From Chitinophagaceae bacterium (GTDB lineage Bacteria; Bacteroidota; Bacteroidia; Chitinophagales; Chitinophagaceae), in the NCBI GenBank assembly GCA_023251335.1, contig JAHEZA010000223.1, positions 1-5,276 of the forward strand: 5,276 bases of DNA. Reading direction: 5' to 3'. The position numbers were made by a program, and so were the translations under genes. The notes beneath the pieces were generated by a model, which did no database searches, was not told the DNA's origin, and saw only the letters and a list, made by a program, of their open reading frames with translations. Position 1 is the first letter of the stretch. Every line of letters starts with the position of its first letter. Shown piece by piece: positions 1-5,276 of the stretch.

Positions 1-479
1 TTACCAAAGAATATATTCCGGTTTGGGACAAACTTGATAAGATAGGAAACCATACCATTACGAGAATTACATTTGGTGCATTCTATGTTGCGTTCTACGC
101 CATTTTTGCACCAAACTATTGGTGTTTTTTGCTTCTGCCGATTCATTTTTTTATCGGGCCTATACAGGGAGCAATCGTGAATTGGTTTGGCCACAAGGTT
201 GGTTACAGCAATTATAAAAACGGCGATCATTCTAAAAATACTACACCCTTTGGTATTTTATTGATGGGAGAATTATTTCAGAACAATCATCATTACGCAC
301 AAGAGGATCCGGACTTTTCGAAGAAATGGTTTGAGTTAGATCTTACTTACCAAATTATGCGAGGCTTGCATTTTGTACGCATTATCCGGTTAAAGCCCGT
401 AGAAGTTTCTTTAACAAGTTCCCAATCTAATACGGAAAAAACTATTCTTTATTCATCAGAAAAAGAATTACAGGTTTAA
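1..479 (+). CDS. Fatty acid (acyl-CoA) desaturase, C-terminal part
   Basis: This is a partial gene whose 5' end lies before the window; 158 complete codons are visible in the frame starting at base 3, ending with TAA at 477-479. Visible residues about 21-62 are hydrophobic and fit two membrane segments. They are followed by NWFGHKVGY (60-68), DHSKN (75-79) and a histidine box GELFQNNHH (89-97), then KWFELD and a C-terminal MRGLHFVRIIRLK stretch. This order matches the C-terminal third of di-iron membrane desaturases of the stearoyl-CoA delta-9 type. Those enzymes place a double bond in acyl chains using O2 and an electron donor, and so tune membrane fluidity. The first two His boxes would lie upstream of the window. 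The third box reads QNNHH instead of the classic HNxHH; I recall similar variants in bacterial members, so this alone does not argue for loss of activity. The family is clear. The exact regiospecificity and whether the substrate is acyl-CoA or acyl-lipid are not. No terminator is visible before the next gene, so read-through into it is possible. Confidence 0.88.
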   Translation, partial: TKEYIPVWDKLDKIGNHTITRITFGAFYVAFYAIFAPNYWCFLLLPIHFFIGPIQGAIVNWFGHKVGYSNYKNGDHSKNTTPFGILLMGELFQNNHHYAQEDPDFSKKWFELDLTYQIMRGLHFVRIIRLKPVEVSLTSSQSNTEKTILYSSEKELQV

Positions 480-576
480 AGTTTTCCACATTTTTGGCTA
501 TTTCGTATTTCTTAGCATAGTAATTGCCTTATCTATATTGATAGCATCATTTTTCATAACCTCAAATTATAATGCT

Positions 577-1047
577 ATGAATAATTATATGACATCACAA
601 GAAAGTTTTACGACGTTTCCAACAAAGGAACCTTCTTTCTACAATTTCAGGACAAAGGAAAATAAACCGTTTACTGCCTCCCAGATATATGATGCAGTTT
701 TCAAAAGCGCATTTCATGCTATGTTCTATGCAGATAAAGAAGGACATATTCTCAGGTTCAATCAAAAGTTTTGTAAGCTGTTTGAATATTCAGTAACCGA
801 AATGAAGGATATGGCACGAAACCAACTTCTTGAAATCCATGATAAGCCATTTATTGATTTTATAAATGAACGGAGCGATAAAGGCCTTGCCATTGCTGAA
901 ATAACAGGGATAAAGAAATCAGGAAAAAGATTTCCCTGCAGAATTTCTTCTGTAATTTATAATTCTGATTATGGAAACAAAAGAATCCTGAATACATTGG
1001 TAGACATTTCGGACGATCTTTCAGCGAGGTGGGATATTGGTGGATAG
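577..1047 (+). CDS. Stand-alone PAS-domain protein
   Basis: The product is 156 aa from the ATG at 577. A second in-frame ATG follows at 589, and a TTG at 538 would add 13 residues. I chose 577 because it is the first ATG, but no ribosome binding site decides the matter. After about 35 polar residues a single PAS fold spans roughly residues 36-147. It begins IYDAVFKSAFHAMFYADKEG, contains the typical N.KFCKLFEYSVTEM segment, then KKSGKRFPC (a PAS core beta strand), and ends in TLVDISDD, the usual PAC end. PAS domains bind small ligands or cofactors or mediate dimerisation, usually ahead of a kinase, cyclase or DNA-binding domain. Here the protein ends about nine residues after the PAC end with no output domain, so it may act through a partner or be a remnant of a longer sensor. 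The stop is followed 23 bases later by a strong hairpin terminator, which argues that the gene really ends here. The ligand is unknown. See the finding on a possible N-terminal membrane segment. Confidence 0.75.
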   Translation: MNNYMTSQESFTTFPTKEPSFYNFRTKENKPFTASQIYDAVFKSAFHAMFYADKEGHILRFNQKFCKLFEYSVTEMKDMARNQLLEIHDKPFIDFINERSDKGLAIAEITGIKKSGKRFPCRISSVIYNSDYGNKRILNTLVDISDDLSARWDIGG

Positions 1048-1070
1048 ACAATTTGGATTTTGGATAAAAG

Positions 1071-1102
1071 AACGGCGCTCATTTTTAATATAGAGCGCCG
1101 TT
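1071..1102. terminator. Bidirectional intrinsic terminator between PAS gene and msrA
   Basis: AACGGCGCTC (1071-1080) and GAGCGCCGTT (1093-1102) form a perfect 10-bp, GC-rich stem with a 12-base AT-only loop. On the + strand it is followed by a T-rich run (TTTATTTTCT); on the - strand it is followed by CTTTTATCC. It lies 23 bases after the PAS gene stop and 7 bases after the msrA stop, so it can end transcription of both convergent genes. Confidence 0.85.
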
Positions 1103-1109
1103 TATTTTC

Positions 1110-1661
1110 TCATTTTTCCTTCAATTTATCTGCAAACAATTTGTGCAGCTTTTCCACTTTAGGTTTTATTACAAAATAGCAATAGGATTGTGACGGATTT
1201 CTTTTATAATAATTTGCATGATAATCTTCCGCCGGATAAAAGACGGTAAAAGGCTCAATCGCAGTTACGATAGGCTTATCAAAGACACCACTCTCATTCA
1301 GCGAAGCTTTATATTTTTCGGCCTTCTCTTTTTGTGATTCGTTATGATAAAAAATAACACTTCTGTATTGCGGCCCTACATCATTCCCCTGCCTGTTCAG
1401 CGTCGTAGGATCATGCGTTTTCCAAAACACTTCCAGCAGTTCATCAAATGATATCACAGAAGGATCGTATTCTATCTCCAGGGCCTCGGCATGGCCGGTA
1501 TCTTTATTACAAACTTGTTCGTAGGTGGGATTTTTTATATGGCCGCCGCTGTAGCCGCTGCTTACTTTTTCCACGCCTTTCAGTTGTTGAAAAACGGCCT
1601 CGGTACACCAGAAACAACCATTGGCAAGAATGGCTGTTTCAAGGTTTTTATTATCTGACAT
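1110..1661 (-). CDS. msrA: Peptide-methionine (S)-S-oxide reductase MsrA
   Basis: This 183-aa cytosolic enzyme reduces methionine-S-sulfoxide in proteins and as the free amino acid, repairing oxidative damage at the expense of thioredoxin. The full-length single-domain family is easily recognised: GCFWCTEAVF (15-24) with catalytic Cys16 and acid Glu21, GYSGG (36-40), GHAEA (56-60), HDPTTLNRQGNDVGPQYRS (83-101) and AEDYHANYY (144-152), ending in a typical C-terminal helix. It has four cysteines: 16, 19, 51 and 161. No MsrB domain is fused to it and no msrB is seen in the window. The start at 1661 places the conserved LETAILANGCFWC segment at the usual distance from the N-terminus. There is no Shine-Dalgarno sequence, as is common in Bacteroidota. 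The gene is probably monocistronic: it has its own -7 box about 30 bases upstream and a shared terminator just after the stop. Confidence 0.97.
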   Translation of the reverse strand: MSDNKNLETAILANGCFWCTEAVFQQLKGVEKVSSGYSGGHIKNPTYEQVCNKDTGHAEALEIEYDPSVISFDELLEVFWKTHDPTTLNRQGNDVGPQYRSVIFYHNESQKEKAEKYKASLNESGVFDKPIVTAIEPFTVFYPAEDYHANYYKRNPSQSYCYFVIKPKVEKLHKLFADKLKEK

Positions 1662-1692
1662 AGCGTTTGGTTTGTTAAAATTTATACTTCAC

Positions 1693-1725
1693 CAAAGGTA
1701 ATCAAATATGATTCGATATAAGAAA
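1693..1725 (-). promoter_or_regulatory. Putative Bacteroidota-type promoter of msrA
   Basis: On the - strand TACCTTTG (1700 down to 1693) matches the Bacteroidota primary sigma factor -7 consensus TAnnTTTG exactly. TTTC (1725 down to 1722) lies 21 bases further upstream, at the right spacing for the -33 TTTG element with one mismatch. Transcription would start near 1686, giving an msrA leader of about 25 bases. The -7 match is seen directly; promoter function is inferred. Confidence 0.5.
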
Positions 1726-1773
1726 CCGGTAACATTGACATGATTCAAATTTTTTGGGATTGGGGGAGTTAAT

Positions 1774-1845
1774 ATGGCAAAAATTGAAGAAATCGTCTTT
1801 CTGAAAATAGAAATAGAAAAACAGTCTTATCCTTCACTGGTTTAA
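1774..1845 (+). CDS. Doubtful 23-residue micro-ORF
   Basis: An ATG at 1774 opens 23 codons (MAKIEEIVFLKIEIEKQ and five more residues after the final Q, ending LV) and stops with TAA. It is listed only because GGGGGAG (1762-1768) sits 5 bases upstream of the ATG, a better Shine-Dalgarno match than any real gene in the window has. The peptide alternates acidic, basic and hydrophobic residues and has no recognisable motif or membrane segment. It lies opposite the spacer between two - strand genes and has no clear + strand promoter. Chance is the likelier explanation. Confidence 0.12.
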   Translation: MAKIEEIVFLKIEIEKQSYPSLV

Positions 1846-1865
1846 AATAAAATGGGAAATCTAAA

Positions 1866-1931
1866 TTCACTCTTCCAACGCGCCGGGTCAGCTTTTGCGA
1901 GACTCGGCTGTGACAAAATGTGGCGAGTGAA
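1866..1931. repeat. Nested inverted repeat (possible structured or repetitive element)
   Basis: An inner hairpin pairs GCCGGGTC (1882-1889) with GACTCGGC (1901-1908): eight pairs including one G-T, with two further G-C pairs around a TTTT tip (1891-1898). It is enclosed by a perfect 7-bp outer pair, TTCACTC (1866-1872) and GAGTGAA (1925-1931). The structure lies 18 bases beyond the stop of the - strand beta-barrel gene. It is more GC-rich than the surrounding spacer. No T-run follows on the - strand (the exit side reads GCGTTGGAAGAG), so it does not look like a standard intrinsic terminator, though it could still end or stabilise that transcript. A REP-like interspersed repeat is another possibility. 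Confidence 0.45.
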
Positions 1932-1949
1932 GTACTTAAACGCAAATAA

Positions 1950-2681
1950 TTACTCTTTTTGTTTTTTATCCCCGGTAAACATATACAATTTGATACCTGC
2001 CTGGGTAAGAATCATGGATGTTCCGGAGGAGTGCGGGGATAAAATTATTTTCGTATCTACAATATATGGACGGCTATAATAATTTGCATGGCTCCCATAT
2101 AAATAAGATCCCTTAACGAGAGCGAAAATCTTTTTCTTTCGACCGACAGGGACCTCAATGGCAACTCCCCCACCCATTCGCAGGGCAAAGGACGTCTTAG
2201 TATCGGAATAGTACCATTTAGTTCGCCGGGTATCGGTGAGCACGTCGACCAGGTTGGGGGCTAAATCTCTTGAAATAGAAGTTGTGGTTAGGAACAGGTT
2301 GGTGCCTGCATTGATATCCACAATTACATTAAAAAAAGAATTTTCCGGAAAGAGGTTCACGTTAAAAGTACCTCCAAGAGTAATTATATGGTTCCATGAT
2401 GCAACAAGGAAAGTATTGTATTCATTATTAAAAATGCCGGTATAATATTTATTAGCGCCACTTACCTGGAGGATGCCGATTTCACCACCAAACGAAAATG
2501 GCGGTTGGTTTTTAAGCTGGTGTGTAAAACTGAACATCATCCCCGTCGGTGTTACATCATAGTTATTCTTATAGTCCGCAGCAGGAAACGCTGCCTGGAA
2601 GGTAACACTACCCTTATTTGCTTGTGCGCTGGCGCCGCAAGTTGCAATAATTATTGAAAAAAATAATAGAACGATGCGCAT
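1950..2681 (-). CDS. Exported, probable outer-membrane beta-barrel protein, function unknown
   Basis: The 243-aa product begins with a classical signal peptide: Arg2, a hydrophobic core (residues 3-14) and a likely cleavage site after Ala19 in GASA/QAN. Cys15 lies in an IATC context, a poor lipobox because of the Thr before Cys, so signal peptidase I cleavage is favoured. The mature part, about 224 aa, has no cytosolic-enzyme motifs. It consists of alternating polar/hydrophobic stretches rich in Gly, aromatic residues and Thr/Ser (for example FSFGGEIGIL, FALRMGGGVAIEVPVG, KIFALVKGSYLYG), as expected for amphipathic beta strands of a small outer-membrane barrel. A final strand-like segment, AGIKLYMF (228-235), is followed by a charged GDKKQKE tail rather than a terminal aromatic residue. 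I do not recognise a specific family. The neighbours give no functional clue: msrA downstream is 288 bases away with its own promoter, and mutS2 is divergent. The ATG at 2681 is chosen because the signal peptide starts there. Confidence 0.8.
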   Translation of the reverse strand: MRIVLLFFSIIIATCGASAQANKGSVTFQAAFPAADYKNNYDVTPTGMMFSFTHQLKNQPPFSFGGEIGILQVSGANKYYTGIFNNEYNTFLVASWNHIITLGGTFNVNLFPENSFFNVIVDINAGTNLFLTTTSISRDLAPNLVDVLTDTRRTKWYYSDTKTSFALRMGGGVAIEVPVGRKKKIFALVKGSYLYGSHANYYSRPYIVDTKIILSPHSSGTSMILTQAGIKLYMFTGDKKQKE

Positions 2682-2770
2682 GTTACTTTTTTTGATTCAT
2701 TCCGACCGTGAAACTGGGCAAAGAGATAACCGTTCATACGCCAATAAAAATTGCTTTCACTTTGCATACT

Positions 2771-2778
2771 CAAAGCTA
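2771..2778 (-). promoter_or_regulatory. Possible -7 box for the beta-barrel gene
   Basis: On the - strand TAGCTTTG (2778 down to 2771) matches the TAnnTTTG consensus exactly and would give a leader of roughly 80 bases. No TTTG-like -33 element sits at the expected 19-21 base spacing, so this may be a chance match in AT-rich DNA. Confidence 0.28.
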
Positions 2779-2826
2779 TTTACAATCGATGCTGCTTTCC
2801 TAATTGAAATATAATAATCGGAGGAA

Positions 2827-2937
2827 AAGTTTTTGCAAATAATGCGACAGATGAATAGGCCAGCGGTCTTTATTCATTGTTGAGATAAGTTGCACCCGTA
2901 AAGGACTAACTGAAAAAAATCATTCGTGCAAAAACTT
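2827..2937. repeat. 11-bp perfect inverted repeat with widely separated arms
   Basis: AAGTTTTTGCA (2827-2837) is the exact reverse complement of TGCAAAAACTT (2927-2937), with 89 bases between them. The bases outside do not extend the pairing, and I see no flanking target-site duplication that would mark a small transposon. The arms lie upstream of mutS2, the second ending 41 bases before its ATG, so paired protein-binding sites are conceivable. Confidence 0.5.
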
Positions 2938-2978
2938 ACCTTACATTTATACCAAAAAACAAATCATCATAACCCCGA

Positions 2979-5090
2979 ATGAAACTATTTCCTGAATCTG
3001 CTCCCCAGCAATTGGAATTTGATAAAATAAAGGAATTGTTAGCCGTGCATTGCCGGTCGGAATATGCGCGCAGTAAAGCCATTGAATTGCGCATTCACAC
3101 CCATAAAAAATTCATTGAGCCTCAACTTTTACAAACACATGAATACAAATTGCTTTTTCAAAATCATTTGTACTTTCCTGATGACGCAGTGCTAAATCTT
3201 TCCAAAGAATTAAAATTATTGAGCATTGAATCTTCGGTCCTTTCCGGCGAACAATTTCTTCAGATAAAGAAACTAGCCAATGCCATACAGCAAATATTTC
3301 GCTGGTTTTCGTCCGATAGAAAAGTAGCTTATCCATCATTGACACTAATAATTAATGAAACTTATTTCGAAAAAGCTATTTCATTATTAATTGATGACAT
3401 ACTGGATGAATATGGTATTGTAAAGGACAGCGCGTCCGAAAAGTTGGGTAATATCAGGTTGGCATTGTATAAAAGGAGGTCAGAACTTAAAAGGGTTTTT
3501 GCGCGAATCGTTTCCAAATTAAGAAAAGACGGTTATCTCACAGACATCGAAGAAAGTTTTATGAACGGGCGAAAAGTACTGGCTGTTTTTGCAGAACAGA
3601 AAAGGATGGTGAAAGGAATTTTGCATGGAGAAAGTGACAGCCGCAGAACAGCTTTCATTGAGCCGGAAGAAACCACTCATCTGAATAATGAAATTCTTTC
3701 TTTAGAAAATGATGAACGTAAAGAAGTATATCTGATTTTGCAAAAGCTGACCACCAACATGCGGGCTTACCATTCTTTATTGAATATTTATCATGATATA
3801 ATTGGTGAGTATGATTTTATAAGAGCCAAGGCCATGCTGGCGCTGGACTATAATGGAACGCTTCCGGCTTTGCATGACAAGGCCATGGTTAAGTTGGTAA
3901 ATGCAGTACACCCCCTGCTCTACCTCTTTAATAAAAAATTAAAAAAGCCAACCATTCCCGTAAATATTTCGTTAAACGACAGAAACAGGATTCTTGTGAT
4001 AAGCGGGCCAAATGCCGGAGGAAAAACCGTTACACTTAAAACAGCTGGGCTTTTGCAGATGATGCTGCAGAGCGGCCTGTTGGTTTCGTGTAGTCATGAT
4101 AGTGAGTTTGGAATTTTTAAGCAACTGATGATACATATTGGTGACACCCAAAGCCTCGAATTTGAATTGAGCACCTACTCGTCTCACCTTATTAATATGA
4201 AGTATTTCATGGAAAACGCTAATGGCAAAACGCTGTTTTTTATAGATGAACTCGGAAGTGGCAGCGATCCCAATCTAGGTGGCGCCTTTGCAGAAGTAAT
4301 CATGGAGGAGCTCGCAAAAAAGCATTCTCTTGGCTTGGTGACAACGCATTATTTGAACCTGAAAGTGATGGCCAATAAAGTGAGCGGCATCATCAATGGC
4401 GCAATGGCCTTCGATGAAAAGAATTTAAAGCCTTTGTATCAATTGATCATTGGCAAGCCAGGCAGTTCCTACACTTTTTCTATTGCAGAGCGGATAGGCC
4501 TGCCACAACATCTGATCAATAAAGCAAAGCAGTTAGTGGACGATGATCATTTTTCTCTTGATAAATTGCTGAACAGTACGGAACAAGATCAGCAACAGAT
4601 ACAGGCGGAAAGGAAGAATCTCGAAAAACTAGTCAAAGAAAATGATCAGCTCAAAAAAGAAATGCAGCATGTAATCTATAAGGAAAAGCATACGCAACAA
4701 ATTGAATTGCTAAAAGAGCAAAATAAAATAAATGAAGCAAAACTTGTCTATTTAAAAGAGATGGAGCGAAAACTTAAATCACTTTTGATGGAATGGAAAA
4801 AAACTGACGACAAGAATAAAGTAATAAAGACCATGCAGGCGCTGCTGCTGAAGCAACCGGAAAAACAAATCCTCAAAAAGAAACAACAGAAGATTGACAG
4901 CAAATTTATAGAAACAAGTGAAGCGGTGAAGCTGGGTGATAAGGTAATTATGAAAGCTAACCGACAGATCGGAATTGTGACGGATATCCGGGGAAAGAAA
5001 GCCATTGTTCAGGTGGGCGCTGTGCCTATCACCGTTGCAATTGATAGCGTGGTGGTGGTAAAAGAAAAATCTGTTGAAGTGGAATCTTAA
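2979..5090 (+). CDS. mutS2: MutS2-family ATPase lacking the C-terminal Smr domain
   Basis: The 703-aa product starts with the typical MutS2 N-terminus (LEFDKIKELLAVHCRSEYA, 12-30). A helical core/lever region (about 40-310) follows, then the MutS-type ABC ATPase: Walker A GPNAGGKT (343-350), IGDTQSLEFELSTYSSHL (387-404) with the signature segment, Walker B and D-loop FIDELGSGSDP (421-431), and the switch histidine in TTHY (455-458). The segment GSSYTFSIAERIGLP (495-509) is also typical. Residues about 525-640 are Glu/Lys/Gln-rich and look like a long coiled coil. A KOW-like beta segment, GDKVIMKANRQIGIV (653-667) onward, ends the protein. MutS2 proteins lack the mismatch-recognition domain. 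In different species they have been linked to suppressing recombination or to acting on collided ribosomes. Usual members are about 780-800 aa and end in an Smr nuclease domain; here the stop comes right after the KOW-like part and no Smr motif (LDLRG, HGxGxG) follows. All ATPase motifs are intact, so it is probably a working protein. There is no Shine-Dalgarno sequence; the ATG at 2979 fits the family N-terminus. Confidence 0.93.
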   Translation: MKLFPESAPQQLEFDKIKELLAVHCRSEYARSKAIELRIHTHKKFIEPQLLQTHEYKLLFQNHLYFPDDAVLNLSKELKLLSIESSVLSGEQFLQIKKLANAIQQIFRWFSSDRKVAYPSLTLIINETYFEKAISLLIDDILDEYGIVKDSASEKLGNIRLALYKRRSELKRVFARIVSKLRKDGYLTDIEESFMNGRKVLAVFAEQKRMVKGILHGESDSRRTAFIEPEETTHLNNEILSLENDERKEVYLILQKLTTNMRAYHSLLNIYHDIIGEYDFIRAKAMLALDYNGTLPALHDKAMVKLVNAVHPLLYLFNKKLKKPTIPVNISLNDRNRILVISGPNAGGKTVTLKTAGLLQMMLQSGLLVSCSHDSEFGIFKQLMIHIGDTQSLEFELSTYSSHLINMKYFMENANGKTLFFIDELGSGSDPNLGGAFAEVIMEELAKKHSLGLVTTHYLNLKVMANKVSGIINGAMAFDEKNLKPLYQLIIGKPGSSYTFSIAERIGLPQHLINKAKQLVDDDHFSLDKLLNSTEQDQQQIQAERKNLEKLVKENDQLKKEMQHVIYKEKHTQQIELLKEQNKINEAKLVYLKEMERKLKSLLMEWKKTDDKNKVIKTMQALLLKQPEKQILKKKQQKIDSKFIETSEAVKLGDKVIMKANRQIGIVTDIRGKKAIVQVGAVPITVAIDSVVVVKEKSVEVES

Positions 5091-5127
5091 TCCGTTGCAA
5101 ATTGGATGTGTTGCGCTGTCGTTCATG

Positions 5128-5144
5128 CGATGGCTTCACCATCG
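5128..5144. other. Small hairpin after mutS2
   Basis: CGATGG (5128-5133) and CCATCG (5139-5144) form a perfect 6-bp stem with a 5-base loop, 37 bases past the mutS2 stop. No T-run follows on either strand, so it is at best a weak terminator or a 3'-end structure. Confidence 0.25.
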
Positions 5145-5170
5145 GTAGCTTATGACGGGTTGATAGATAT

Positions 5171-5187
5171 ATAGGACACAATCCTAT
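5171..5187. other. Second small hairpin in the convergent spacer
   Basis: ATAGGA (5171-5176) and TCCTAT (5182-5187) form a perfect 6-bp stem with the loop CACAA. It lies between the mutS2 stop and the stop of the convergent partial gene at the window end. It has no T-run on the + strand and only a mixed AT stretch on the - strand. A role as the terminator of the - strand gene is possible but not convincing. Confidence 0.22.
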
Positions 5188-5209
5188 CGCCTTCTATGCA
5201 CTATGAATC

Positions 5210-5276
5210 CTAATCCAACACTTCATACGCCATCACCGCGGCAGCTTTATTTTTCATATTCAGCTCTCCTACTCGT
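5210..5276 (-). CDS. C-terminal end of an unidentified protein (partial)
   Basis: Reading the - strand inward from the window edge, one frame gives RVGELNMKNKAAAVMAYEVLD and a TAG stop at 5210-5212. The helical, Ala-rich ending looks protein-like. It reminds me of the C-terminal helix of M28-type metallopeptidases such as carboxypeptidase Q, which often end with Asn, several Ala and an AVMAY-like run followed by a terminal Asp or Asn. With only 21 residues this is a suggestion, not an assignment. An alternative is that the ATG at 5257, preceded by AGGAG, starts a 15-codon ORF; I think this less likely. The gene is convergent with mutS2. Confidence 0.4.
   Translation of the reverse strand, partial: RVGELNMKNKAAAVMAYEVLD

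Larger units (their letters stand above)
2682..2978. other. Divergent intergenic region between the beta-barrel gene and mutS2
   Basis: I see no convincing gene in these 297 bases. The region must carry the promoters of both flanking genes. For the - strand gene there is a perfect -7 match near 2771-2778. For mutS2 the best I see is TACATTTA (2942-2949), one mismatch from TAnnTTTG and about 30 bases before the ATG, without a good -33 element. The region also holds an 11-bp inverted repeat (2827-2837 / 2927-2937). Confidence 0.6.

Noticed and set aside
492..540. TTTTG (492-496) and TATATTG (534-540) as a promoter for the PAS gene
   Set aside because: The -7-like box lacks one T of TAnnTTTG and the spacing of about 37 bases is far from the 19-21 expected.
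1852..2079. A 75-codon + strand open frame over the end of the beta-barrel gene and the nested inverted repeat
   Set aside because: Most of it is antisense to a well-supported coding region with a signal peptide. It has no motif and no ribosome binding site.
2827..2937. Reading the 11-bp inverted repeat as the ends of a miniature transposable element
   Set aside because: I see no flanking target-site duplication and no internal feature of such elements. It is kept only as an unexplained inverted repeat.
5032..5100. A 9-base direct repeat CCGTTGCAA at 5032-5040 and 5092-5100, 60 bases apart, around the mutS2 stop
   Set aside because: It is short, and the flanks agree only with gaps. It could be a trace of a small duplication, but nothing else supports this.
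4748..5126. Two - strand open frames antisense to the 3' end of mutS2
   Set aside because: Their hydrophobic, Phe/Ser-rich content is what the complement of a Lys/Glu/Gln-rich coiled-coil coding region produces. The + strand gene is certain.
5091..5209. A frameshifted Smr domain downstream of mutS2
   Set aside because: I read the + strand frames after the stop and found early stops and no Smr motifs.

Overview
The window looks like an ordinary chromosomal stretch from a member of the Bacteroidota, most likely a Chitinophagaceae/Sphingobacteriales-type organism. The base composition is AT-rich. Most starts lack a Shine-Dalgarno sequence. A TAnnTTTG-type -7 box precedes msrA. The desaturase, MutS2 and secreted beta-barrel-like proteins all have a Bacteroidota style. 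This assignment comes from sequence style and recalled family features, not from a search.

Layout from left to right. The 3' end of a membrane fatty-acid (acyl-CoA) desaturase gene runs to 479 on the + strand. It is followed by a small + strand gene for a stand-alone PAS-domain protein (577-1047, possibly longer at its 5' end). A strong bidirectional hairpin terminator (1071-1102) separates it from a convergent - strand gene for peptide-methionine (S)-S-oxide reductase, msrA (1110-1661). A 288-base gap follows, holding the msrA promoter, a tiny doubtful ORF and a nested inverted repeat. Next is a - strand gene for an exported, probably outer-membrane beta-barrel protein of unknown function (1950-2681). 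A 297-base divergent intergenic region carries an 11-bp inverted repeat with widely separated arms. A + strand mutS2-family gene (2979-5090) follows; its product has the MutS core ATPase, a coiled coil and a KOW-like tail but no Smr nuclease domain. The last 67 bases carry the probable C-terminus of a - strand gene that runs off the window.

The genes do not form one pathway. Lipid desaturation, a PAS sensor, protein repair, an envelope protein and a DNA- or ribosome-associated ATPase sit side by side as small independent units. I see no mobile element, CRISPR array, tRNA or rRNA, and no clearly new multigene system. The points most worth checking are the Smr-less MutS2, the two inverted-repeat structures in the intergenic regions, and a possible missed N-terminal membrane segment on the PAS protein.
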